Assembly (NCBI GenBank): GCA_017459865.1
Contig: JAFUCD010000038.1
Location: 1 to 6,063, forward strand
Origin: Oscillospiraceae bacterium
Lineage (GTDB): Bacteria > Bacillota_A > Clostridia > Oscillospirales > Oscillospiraceae
Direction: 5' to 3'
Length of the DNA stretch: 6,063 nt
The position numbers and the translations under genes are program-made. Positions 1 to 5,275 of the stretch are shown here, one piece after another. Every line of letters begins with the position of its first letter. The first letter of the stretch is position 1. The notes under the pieces are model-generated. The model saw only the letters and a program-made list of their open reading frames with translations. It searched no databases and was not told the origin of the DNA.

Positions 1-1
1 C

Positions 2-1111
2 AAGGCCGCCTCGATTTCAATACATTGTCGCCGAAAACTGTCTAAAAAGTGTCAGCTTTTTAGACAGTTTTCTGTTTGCGCAGCAAACAAATTGGCGACG
101 CTTTCAAGGTGTCGACACTTTGTCGACACCTTGAATTATCCGAACAGCTATCTGCCATACCATGACATCAACCCTGCGATGCTGAAAAGCGCGACCTATA
201 TGGGAGCACATGTGAACTACGCGGCGGGGCACGTGCAGGTTACGCCGGAGTGGTGGGAAAATGACGGCATCGTGAGCGTGCGCTCCGCCATAGCGCCGCA
301 TGAAAACTCCACGGACCGTATCAACGAAAACTACGGTACCGCTGCCGACGGTACGATGGTCTTCAAACCGGGCACCGAGAAGGGCGGTTGGAATTACATT
401 GAGAAAATTGAGCGCACGGATCATATCAACATGGTTGGGCAGACGAAAAACAAATCCACGCTTCAGCCAAAATTCTATGAGTTGGCCGCCATGCTCGCAA
501 GCATCCCGGCAGATACGAAAGCGCCTGCGGAGCATGTTTGTCCCGGTGCCGGATTCACAGATATGCCTGCCTATGGGAATTGGGCGCACACGGGATTGGA
601 TTACTGCATCGAACACGGCCTGATCAAGGGGACAAGCGCTACCACCGTTTCGCCGAACACCGCGCTCAGCCGCGCGCAGCTGGTCACAATCCTTTGGCGG
701 CAGGCGGGTTCGCCCGGCGCAAAGCACGCCGCACCGTTTACGGATCTGACGCAAGAATGGTATCGACAGGCCGTGGCTTGGGCAGCGGAACATCAGATCG
801 TCAAGGGTGTTTCCGCAACGCGCTTTGATCCCGACAGTGCGGTGACGCGGCAGGATATGACGGTGATCCTCTATCGATATGCGGACAGCGAGCTTCACGC
901 AGATGTTTCCGGCACGGCAGACCTGAGCGGATTTCCGGACGCGGATCGTGTCTCCGCCTATGCCGAGCAGGCAATGCGCTGGGCGGTTTCCGAGGCGCTC
1001 ATCCAGGGAACACTGGTAAACGGTACGGTCTATCTGGATCCGAAGGGCACCACGACCCGTGCGCAGGCGGCCAAGATCCTTATGACATTCTGCAAAACCG
1101 TTGCAGGTTGA
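2..1111 (+). CDS. C-terminal part of SLH-anchored secreted lipase (5' part missing or disrupted)
   Basis: The reading frame is open from the window edge to TGA at 1109-1111. Recognisable protein starts near base 134; everything before it is translated hairpin repeat. The first possible start is TTG at 92, which has no ribosome binding site, so the true start lies upstream or the gene is broken. Counting residues from the TTG, the stretch up to ~140 resembles the end of family I.5 (staphylococcal/Geobacillus-type) triacylglycerol lipases. WWENDGIV (54-61) carries the likely catalytic Asp58. TDHINMVG (109-116) carries the likely catalytic His111. FYELAAMLASIP closes the domain. The catalytic serine (GHSxGG) would be upstream and is not seen. 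Three SLH domains follow at about 155-208, 216-266 and 281-334, each starting F-x-D and containing a G-x-x-x-G/A-x-x-x-x-x-x-P-x-x-x-x-(T/S)-R core. They should tether the enzyme to cell-wall polymer. The inferred role is lipid or ester hydrolysis at the cell surface. Whether the product is functional is doubtful. Confidence 0.75.
   Translation, partial: KAASISIHCRRKLSKKCQLFRQFSVCAANKLATLSRCRHFVDTLNYPNSYLPYHDINPAMLKSATYMGAHVNYAAGHVQVTPEWWENDGIVSVRSAIAPHENSTDRINENYGTAADGTMVFKPGTEKGGWNYIEKIERTDHINMVGQTKNKSTLQPKFYELAAMLASIPADTKAPAEHVCPGAGFTDMPAYGNWAHTGLDYCIEHGLIKGTSATTVSPNTALSRAQLVTILWRQAGSPGAKHAAPFTDLTQEWYRQAVAWAAEHQIVKGVSATRFDPDSAVTRQDMTVILYRYADSELHADVSGTADLSGFPDADRVSAYAEQAMRWAVSEALIQGTLVNGTVYLDPKGTTTRAQAAKILMTFCKTVAG
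24..136. repeat. Hairpin-rich, cloverleaf-like repeat (REP/MITE-like)
   Basis: Three perfect inverted repeats lie back to back. The first has arms GAAAACTGTCTAAAAAG (33-49) and CTTTTTAGACAGTTTTC (56-72): a 17-bp stem with the 6-nt loop TGTCAG. The second is GTTTGC-GCA-GCAAAC (74-88). The third has arms TTCAAGGTGTCGACA (103-117) and TGTCGACACCTTGAA (121-135): a 15-bp stem with a 3-nt loop. GTCGCC (27-32) also pairs with GGCGAC (94-99) and encloses the first two hairpins in a three-way junction. All three reading frames across the block give low-complexity, non-family peptides, and lipase similarity begins only just after it. This fits a non-coding mobile or dispersed repeat inserted in, or replacing part of, the lipase gene. 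Its outer ends are uncertain and may extend to base 1. No target-site duplication can be confirmed. Confidence 0.65.
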
Positions 1112-1140
1112 GGAAGCGCCACACATCCAATCACAAAACA

Positions 1141-1169
1141 ATACAGCCGCCAGCTGCTGGCGGCTGTAT
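1141..1169. terminator. Bidirectional rho-independent terminator between convergent genes
   Basis: The arms ATACAGCCGCCAG (1141-1153) and CTGGCGGCTGTAT (1157-1169) form a perfect 13-bp GC-rich stem with a CTG loop. On the plus strand it is followed by the T-rich run CATTTTGCTTTTTATT (1170-1185). On the minus strand it is followed by TGTTTTGTGATT. It lies 30 nt after the lipase/SLH stop and 12 nt past the regulator stop, so it can end transcription of both convergent genes. Confidence 0.9.
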
Positions 1170-1180
1170 CATTTTGCTTT

Positions 1181-1753
1181 TTATTCCGGCTTATCCAGCT
1201 TGCTCCTTCGGATCAGCTCCTCCGTGGAGCCTTTGCGGAGCTCGCACAGGCGCTGCAGATCCTCCAGAAGATCCTGCTGCATGCCGTTGCTGATCCAGTC
1301 GATCACCATTCCGAAGCATTCACACTTGTGATATCGGATAATCAGCTCCCGATCTTTGGGAGAGAGATCCTCGGCAGGAACCACCGTATCCACATAGGTG
1401 CGCACCGCGTGTTCGCAGATGCGCCACAGGGCGCTGACATAGGCGCTGCGGTTGCCGGAATTGTAGATGTGCATGATGGCGCGACGATTCTCCTGTGCGG
1501 AGGTCAGGATCACGTCCAGACAGTCCGAGAGCGACTGGATCGAGGGATAGTCCGCAACGGCGCGTTCCATGCCCATGGAGCAGATCTCCTCAATCAGAGC
1601 GGCGATGTCCTGATAGTGATAATAGAACGTGTTGCGGTTGATGCCGCAGCGATCCGCAATGTCCTTTACCGTGATCTTGCTCAGGGGACGCTCGTTGAGC
1701 AGTTCCAGAAACGTTTCGCGGATCACGCGCTTGGTGATGTTTACATTTGCCAT
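1181..1753 (-). CDS. TetR/AcrR-family transcriptional regulator
   Basis: This is a 190-residue protein, the usual size for TetR regulators, which are dimeric repressors that release DNA on binding a small ligand. The N-terminal domain (about 6-57) has the family pattern: a first helix TKRVIRETFLELL, then the helix-turn-helix ITVKDIADRCGINRNTFYYHY (27-47), with YYHY at the end of the recognition helix. The remaining ~130 residues are helical and ligand-binding, and the ligand cannot be told from sequence. I chose ATG at 1753 because GGAG (minus strand, 1765-1762) sits 8 nt upstream. The in-frame GTG at 1762 would overlap that ribosome binding site. The gene diverges from the lipid/radical SAM operon, with 236 bp between the two start codons, which makes that operon its most likely target. 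It also converges on the lipase gene at a shared terminator. Confidence 0.92.
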   Translation of the reverse strand: MANVNITKRVIRETFLELLNERPLSKITVKDIADRCGINRNTFYYHYQDIAALIEEICSMGMERAVADYPSIQSLSDCLDVILTSAQENRRAIMHIYNSGNRSAYVSALWRICEHAVRTYVDTVVPAEDLSPKDRELIIRYHKCECFGMVIDWISNGMQQDLLEDLQRLCELRKGSTEELIRRSKLDKPE

Positions 1754-1788
1754 GCCCTTCACTCCAGTTGTGCATTCCGGCTCATTTC

Positions 1789-1817
1789 AATCTATCAAAT
1801 GCAAATTGCAAAGTCAA
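1789..1817 (-). promoter_or_regulatory. Predicted sigma-A-type promoter of the tetR gene
   Basis: On the minus strand TTGACT (1817-1812) is followed by a 17-nt spacer and TAGATT (1794-1789). This is close to the TTGACA/TATAAT consensus and lies about 36 nt upstream of the chosen ATG. The spacer contains the 11-bp palindrome TGCAAATTGCA (1800-1810), so a regulator bound there would block the promoter. Confidence 0.65.
1800..1810. promoter_or_regulatory. Candidate operator 1 (palindrome inside tetR promoter spacer)
   Basis: TGCAA-A-TTGCA is an 11-bp palindrome with a single central base. It lies between the -35 and -10 of the minus-strand promoter and shares the GCAAAT/ATTTGC motif with the larger palindrome at 1839-1856. 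Autorepression by the divergent TetR protein is an inference from position and symmetry. Confidence 0.4.
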
Positions 1818-1838
1818 ACCGGATTCTCCAAAAATTAG

Positions 1839-1856
1839 GCAAATGAGCTAATTTGC
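1839..1856. promoter_or_regulatory. Candidate operator 2 (18-bp imperfect palindrome)
   Basis: GCAAATGAGCTAATTTGC is symmetric at 16 of 18 positions; the half-sites are GCAAATGAG and GCAAATTAG. It lies upstream of the minus-strand -35 and about 60 nt upstream of the plus-strand -35. Size and symmetry suit a TetR-family dimer site, but binding is not shown. An overlapping inverted repeat TGAGC-TAATTT-GCTCA (1844-1859) is an alternative reading of the same AT-rich patch. Confidence 0.4.
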
Positions 1857-1917
1857 TCAAAAAACGGGCGAAAGGGTCGAATGCTGCGACTTTTGAGCAC
1901 GGGCTCTTTTCGGTCTG

Positions 1918-1946
1918 TTGAGAGACTGCATGAAAAAAATTACAAT
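1918..1946 (+). promoter_or_regulatory. Predicted sigma-A-type promoter of the lipid/radical SAM operon
   Basis: TTGAGA (1918-1923), a 17-nt spacer and TACAAT (1941-1946) match the housekeeping consensus well. The promoter lies about 44 nt upstream of the first start codon of the operon at 1990. The spacer carries an A-rich run. No equally good alternative was seen further downstream in the intergenic region. Confidence 0.7.
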
Positions 1947-1989
1947 CATACCAACATGATGAATCCACGGCGGAGGTGATTCCGAAACG

Positions 1990-2284
1990 ATGACTACGGC
2001 GAACAAACTGACGATCCTTCGAATGCTCCTGGTTCCAGTATTGACCGTGCTGCTGTATCTGGACTTTCCCGGCCATCTCTATTGGGCGCTGGGCGTCTTG
2101 ATACTGGCAAGTCTGACAGATACCGCCGATCGGCGATCTTGCGGAATCCCTGCTCAAACGGATGCTTGGCGTCAAGGACTTTTCCGACCTGATCCCCGGC
2201 CACAGCGGCATGTTTGACCGGGCGGACAGCCTGCTTTTTGCCATCCCGACGGCATACGTTTGCCTGCGCCTGGCGGGGATCTGA
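1990..2284 (+). pseudogene. Chimeric remnant: 5' end of pgsA-like gene fused out of frame to 3' end of cdsA-like gene
   Basis: The start is excellent: GGAGGTGAT (1972-1980), then 9 nt and ATG at 1990. Codons 1-46 read as the N-terminus of a CDP-diacylglycerol-glycerol-3-phosphate 3-phosphatidyltransferase. NKLTILRMLLVPV is followed by a hydrophobic segment and ASLTDTAD, the first half of the family's D-x2-D-G-x2-A-R motif. The motif breaks off after the second Asp and the frame runs to a stop at 2215-2217 in unrelated residues. From about 2129, in the +1 frame, the DNA instead encodes the C-terminus of a phosphatidate cytidylyltransferase: [11 protein letters not shown], then [20 protein letters not shown] (the CDS signature region), then a hydrophobic tail ending at TGA 2282-2284. 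Both source proteins lack most of their catalytic and membrane core, so neither activity is expected. The simplest origin is one deletion within an ancestral pgsA-cdsA pair. The join lies in a 12-bp palindrome (2124-2135). Confidence 0.8.
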
Positions 2285-2296
2285 CGGAGGAAGCAT

Positions 2297-3205
2297 ATGA
2301 ACGAATCAACGAACCATTCCTTCCCGAAGCGGGCACTGTTTTTGATAAACCCGGTGGCGGGACGGAAGACGATACAAAAAAGTGTGACCGAGTGCATCCG
2401 CGCGCTGATGGAGTCAGGATACCTTGTCACCACCATGGTGACGGCGGCGCGGGGGGATGCGACGCAGTTCGCAAGAACCTATGGCAAGTTTTTCGATCTC
2501 GTGGTCTGCGCCGGCGGGGACGGTACGCTGAACGAGACTGTTTCCGGCCTTGCACAGAGCGAGACCCATGTGCCGCTGGGCTACCTTCCCTGCGGCACCA
2601 CCAACGATTTCTGCGCCTCCCGCGGCTTGCCGAAGGATGTTGCAGGGGCGCTGCAGGCCATTGCCGCAGGAGAAGTCCGGCAGTATGACATCGGGTGCTT
2701 CGAGGGAAGTTATTTCACGAACGCCGCCCTTTTCGGCGCGTTTTCGTGGATGGCATATACCACAGATCAGACCCGCAAAAACCGTCTCGGCTACCATGCT
2801 TATGTGCTGGACGGGATGCGGGATCTCTCCCGCCTGAAACCGATCCCCATGAAGCTGTGGGCAGACGGGGAGACCATCGAGGGCGAATATCTCTTCGGCG
2901 CTGTGAGCAACGCGCGCAATCTGGGCGGGTATCTGGATCTCACCGCGCAGGGCGTAGATCTCTCGGACGGACTGTTGGAGCTTGTACTGGTGAAAGCGCC
3001 GCACTCACTACCTGAGCTGGATCACGCGGTGCGCGCCGTGACCGCAGGGGACTACACCGGCCCATGGCTGACGCTCCGGCATGTGCGGGAGCTCGTGGTG
3101 TATAATCCGCCGGAGCTCCAATGGTCACTGGACGGGGAGCAGTCCGGCTATTATGAGACGGTGCGCATTCACGCGCTGCCCGGCTTTCTGCGGTTACAGG
3201 GGTAA
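2297..3205 (+). CDS. YegS/DgkB-family lipid (diacylglycerol) kinase
   Basis: This 302-residue protein has the full length of the soluble YegS/Rv2252/BmrU family, which phosphorylates diacylglycerol or related lipids with ATP on the inner face of the membrane. Landmarks in order are INPVAGR (17-23), the nucleotide-binding GGDGTLNE (73-80), GTTNDF (100-105), DLSDGLLEL (221-229) and DGE (279-281). In DgkB-type enzymes the last two regions supply metal-binding Asp residues and the presumed general base. The C-terminal half is the usual beta-sandwich domain. GGAGGA (2286-2291) sits 5 nt before the ATG. The gene follows the cdsA-like remnant by 12 nt and the next start is 7 nt after its stop, so it is in an operon. 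The product, phosphatidic acid, is the substrate of CdsA, which fits the ancestral neighbours. Whether the true substrate is diacylglycerol, sphingoid-like or another lipid cannot be seen. Confidence 0.92.
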   Translation: MNESTNHSFPKRALFLINPVAGRKTIQKSVTECIRALMESGYLVTTMVTAARGDATQFARTYGKFFDLVVCAGGDGTLNETVSGLAQSETHVPLGYLPCGTTNDFCASRGLPKDVAGALQAIAAGEVRQYDIGCFEGSYFTNAALFGAFSWMAYTTDQTRKNRLGYHAYVLDGMRDLSRLKPIPMKLWADGETIEGEYLFGAVSNARNLGGYLDLTAQGVDLSDGLLELVLVKAPHSLPELDHAVRAVTAGDYTGPWLTLRHVRELVVYNPPELQWSLDGEQSGYYETVRIHALPGFLRLQG

Positions 3206-3212
3206 GCGCGCA

Positions 3213-3869
3213 GTGTCAAATGAAAAGAAGCTGCGGCTCACGAGCGTCGTGGTCGGGATCATCTGGATTGGGATCTTGTACGTGCTCGTTCGGGAGAATG
3301 GAGATCTGACACTGGAGGATTTTCTCCGTTGGCGACCGAAGAACCCCTGGCTCGCGGCACTGCTGATCTGCGTGCTGTTCGCGCTGAAAAGTCTGGATGT
3401 GCTGATTCATTGCGGCGTGCTGTTCGCGCTGTGCGGGGTACTTTATCCTTTTCCCGCGGCGCTGGCGTTAAACATGCTGGGCGTCGCGATCATGGCGATG
3501 ATCCCCTATTGGCTCGGATATGAGATGGGAGCAGATGTGGCAGACGCGCTGAGCCGGAAATATAAAAAGCTCCAAACGTTGGACGCGCTCTGGGCGCAGA
3601 ACGAGTGGGTCGTCACGATCCTCTTTCGCACGGTTGGCCTGCCGGTCAATGTCGCGGGGATCTATATGGGCGCGCGGCGGTTTCATATCTGGGTCTATCT
3701 GATCGGGACGCTCGCCGGGATGCTGCCGATTACGATCGCGTTCACCGTGATGGGCATGAGCATCCAGAACGTCCGCTCGCCGCTTTTCATCGGTGCTGTG
3801 GCGGCGCAGATCGTGATGACGATCTTGTCGCTGCTGATCTTCCGCTATCTGAGAACGCTGCAAAAATAA
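3213..3869 (+). CDS. VTT/DedA-like (SNARE-associated family) integral membrane protein
   Basis: This is a 218-residue, very hydrophobic protein. Membrane or re-entrant segments are likely at about 11-26, 46-62, 66-85, 87-103, 132-153, 159-181 and 191-213. The region LFRTVGLPVNVAGIYMGARR (137-156), followed by a glycine/proline-rich hydrophobic segment (GTLAGMLPIT, 165-174), matches the VTT domain pattern of an arginine, a proline and a small-residue helix, as in DedA/TMEM41/TVP38 proteins. Some members move undecaprenyl phosphate or phospholipid between leaflets. I chose GTG at 3213 because the frame has no nearby ATG and this start follows the lipid kinase stop by 7 nt. The ribosome binding site (AGGGG, 3198-3202) is weak, so translation is probably coupled. 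Its place among lipid genes suggests lipid or lipid-carrier translocation, but that is inference. The first ~10 residues are basic, which favours a cytoplasmic N-terminus. Confidence 0.85.
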   Translation: MSNEKKLRLTSVVVGIIWIGILYVLVRENGDLTLEDFLRWRPKNPWLAALLICVLFALKSLDVLIHCGVLFALCGVLYPFPAALALNMLGVAIMAMIPYWLGYEMGADVADALSRKYKKLQTLDALWAQNEWVVTILFRTVGLPVNVAGIYMGARRFHIWVYLIGTLAGMLPITIAFTVMGMSIQNVRSPLFIGAVAAQIVMTILSLLIFRYLRTLQK

Positions 3870-3901
3870 AAAGGAGAACGAAACACGAAACGGAGGTTTT
3901 C

Positions 3902-5272
3902 ATGATGAATGTATCCACAACACTGAAAAAGTATGGTCTGACTCGGATGTTTCGGCACGTCTACAAGGACCCGGAGAAGAATTTGCCGCAGATGATCGAT
4001 TGGGCGGACAAATTTGCCCACGGGGAGTACCCAAATCAGCGCGCGGCGATCCGCGCAGCGTTCACCGATCCCGAAAACGCGTACTATCCCTATGTACGCC
4101 ACATGCTGAAGGATGTAGATCCAGATGTGTTGACGACGGTGGCGGTGAATTTCTTCCTCAACGAGAATCTCGTGGGCGGCGACCGGCGCGTAGCGCTGCG
4201 GGAGCAATACAACTGCAACATCCCCTGGACGATCCTTCTGGATCCCACCTCCGCCTGCAACCTACACTGTGTCGGCTGCTGGGCGGCGGAATACGGCAAC
4301 AAGCTGAATTTGAGCTTTGAGGAGATCGATGACATCATCCGTCAGGGCAAGGAAATGGGCGTGTACATGTACATCTACACCGGCGGCGAGCCGCTGGTAC
4401 GCAAAAAGGATCTGATCCGCATCTGCGAAAAGCACGACGACTGCGTGTTCCTCTGCTTCACCAATGGCACACTGATCGACGAGGAATTTGCCGATGAGAT
4501 GCTGCGCGTGAAAAACTTTGTCCCGGCCATCTCCCTCGAGGGCTTCGGCGAAGCCACGGACGCCCGCCGTGGAGCTGGCGTCTATGACAAGGTTCGCACC
4601 GCCATGGATCTTCTGCACCGCAAGAAGCTGCTTTACGGCATCTCCTGCTGCTATACCAGTGAAAACTGGGATTCCATCACCTCCGAGGAATACTACGACA
4701 TGCTCATCGAGACGGGCGCCTATTTCGTCTGGTATTTCCACTATATGCCCGTGGGCAATGACGCAAGCCCTGCGCTGCTGCCAAATCCGGAGCAGCGCGC
4801 GGAGGTCTACAAGCGTATCCGCAGCTATCGCAGCGAGAAGCCGCTCTTCGCCATGGACTTCCAGAACGACGCGGAATTTGTCGGCGGCTGCATCGCCGGA
4901 GGCAGGAAGTATATGCACATCAATGCCAACGGCGATGTGGATCCCTGCGTGTTCATCCACTACTCCGACTCCAACATCCGGGAAAAGACACTGCTGGAGA
5001 CCATGCGCTCCCCGCTGTTTCAGGCCTACCACGACGGCCAGCCCTTCAACCAGAACATGATGCAGCCCTGCCCCATGCTGGAAAACCCTACGAAGCTGCG
5101 CGCCATCGTGGCTGAGACCGGCGCGAAGTCGACGGATATGCAGTCCCCGGAGACGGCGGAGCATCTCTGCGCCAAGTGCGACAGCTACGCTGAATGCTGG
5201 GCGCCCAAGGCAGAGGAGATTTGGGACGCGCGGCTGAAGCAGAAGGCGGAGCGCGCCGCGCAGAAGGATTGA
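3902..5272 (+). CDS. Radical SAM protein with SPASM-like C-terminal cysteines
   Basis: This is a 456-residue cytoplasmic iron-sulfur enzyme, counted from ATG 3902. GGAGG (3892-3896) is 5 nt before that ATG and 8 nt before the adjacent ATG at 3905, so either may be used. An N-terminal domain of ~110 residues precedes the radical SAM core. Cys119-x3-Cys123-x2-Cys126 (CNLHCVGC) binds the [4Fe-4S] cluster that cleaves SAM. GGEP (161-164) is the SAM-binding motif. SLEGF and TDARRG (211-223) are further core motifs. The C-terminus has Cys330, Cys349 (in GDVDPC), Cys390, Cys423-x2-Cys426 and Cys432, a SPASM-like layout expected to hold one or more auxiliary clusters. SPASM proteins often modify peptides, but no precursor-peptide gene is visible. 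The neighbours here handle lipids, so a lipid substrate is possible. The exact reaction is unknown. The metK gene starts 3 nt after the stop. Confidence 0.9.
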   Translation: MMNVSTTLKKYGLTRMFRHVYKDPEKNLPQMIDWADKFAHGEYPNQRAAIRAAFTDPENAYYPYVRHMLKDVDPDVLTTVAVNFFLNENLVGGDRRVALREQYNCNIPWTILLDPTSACNLHCVGCWAAEYGNKLNLSFEEIDDIIRQGKEMGVYMYIYTGGEPLVRKKDLIRICEKHDDCVFLCFTNGTLIDEEFADEMLRVKNFVPAISLEGFGEATDARRGAGVYDKVRTAMDLLHRKKLLYGISCCYTSENWDSITSEEYYDMLIETGAYFVWYFHYMPVGNDASPALLPNPEQRAEVYKRIRSYRSEKPLFAMDFQNDAEFVGGCIAGGRKYMHINANGDVDPCVFIHYSDSNIREKTLLETMRSPLFQAYHDGQPFNQNMMQPCPMLENPTKLRAIVAETGAKSTDMQSPETAEHLCAKCDSYAECWAPKAEEIWDARLKQKAERAAQKD

Positions 5273-5275
5273 ACG

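Noticed and set aside
27..99. Cloverleaf at the window start considered as a tRNA or tRNA-like gene
   Set aside because: There is no acceptor stem of 7 bp, no TTCGA T-loop, no anticodon arm of correct size and no CCA end, and a 17-bp arm does not fit tRNA geometry.
104..1141. Minus-strand open frame of 345 codons opposite the lipase/SLH gene
   Set aside because: Its translation has no family features and it runs through the terminator and the hairpin repeat, while the plus strand holds clear lipase and SLH domains.
1885..1912. GAGC-ACGG-GCTC followed by TTTT in the divergent region, as a possible terminator or attenuator
   Set aside because: The stem is only 4 bp and lies upstream of the operon's -35 box, so it cannot attenuate that transcript. 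It is too weak to call.
3081..3212. Upstream extension of the VTT protein frame into the lipid kinase gene
   Set aside because: This stretch is the lipid kinase C-terminus read in another frame. The hydrophobic protein begins sensibly at GTG 3213.
3605..3901. Upstream extension of the radical SAM reading frame
   Set aside because: It overlaps the VTT protein in another frame and gives unrelated sequence. The GGAGG at 3892-3896 and the double ATG at 3902/3905 mark the real start.
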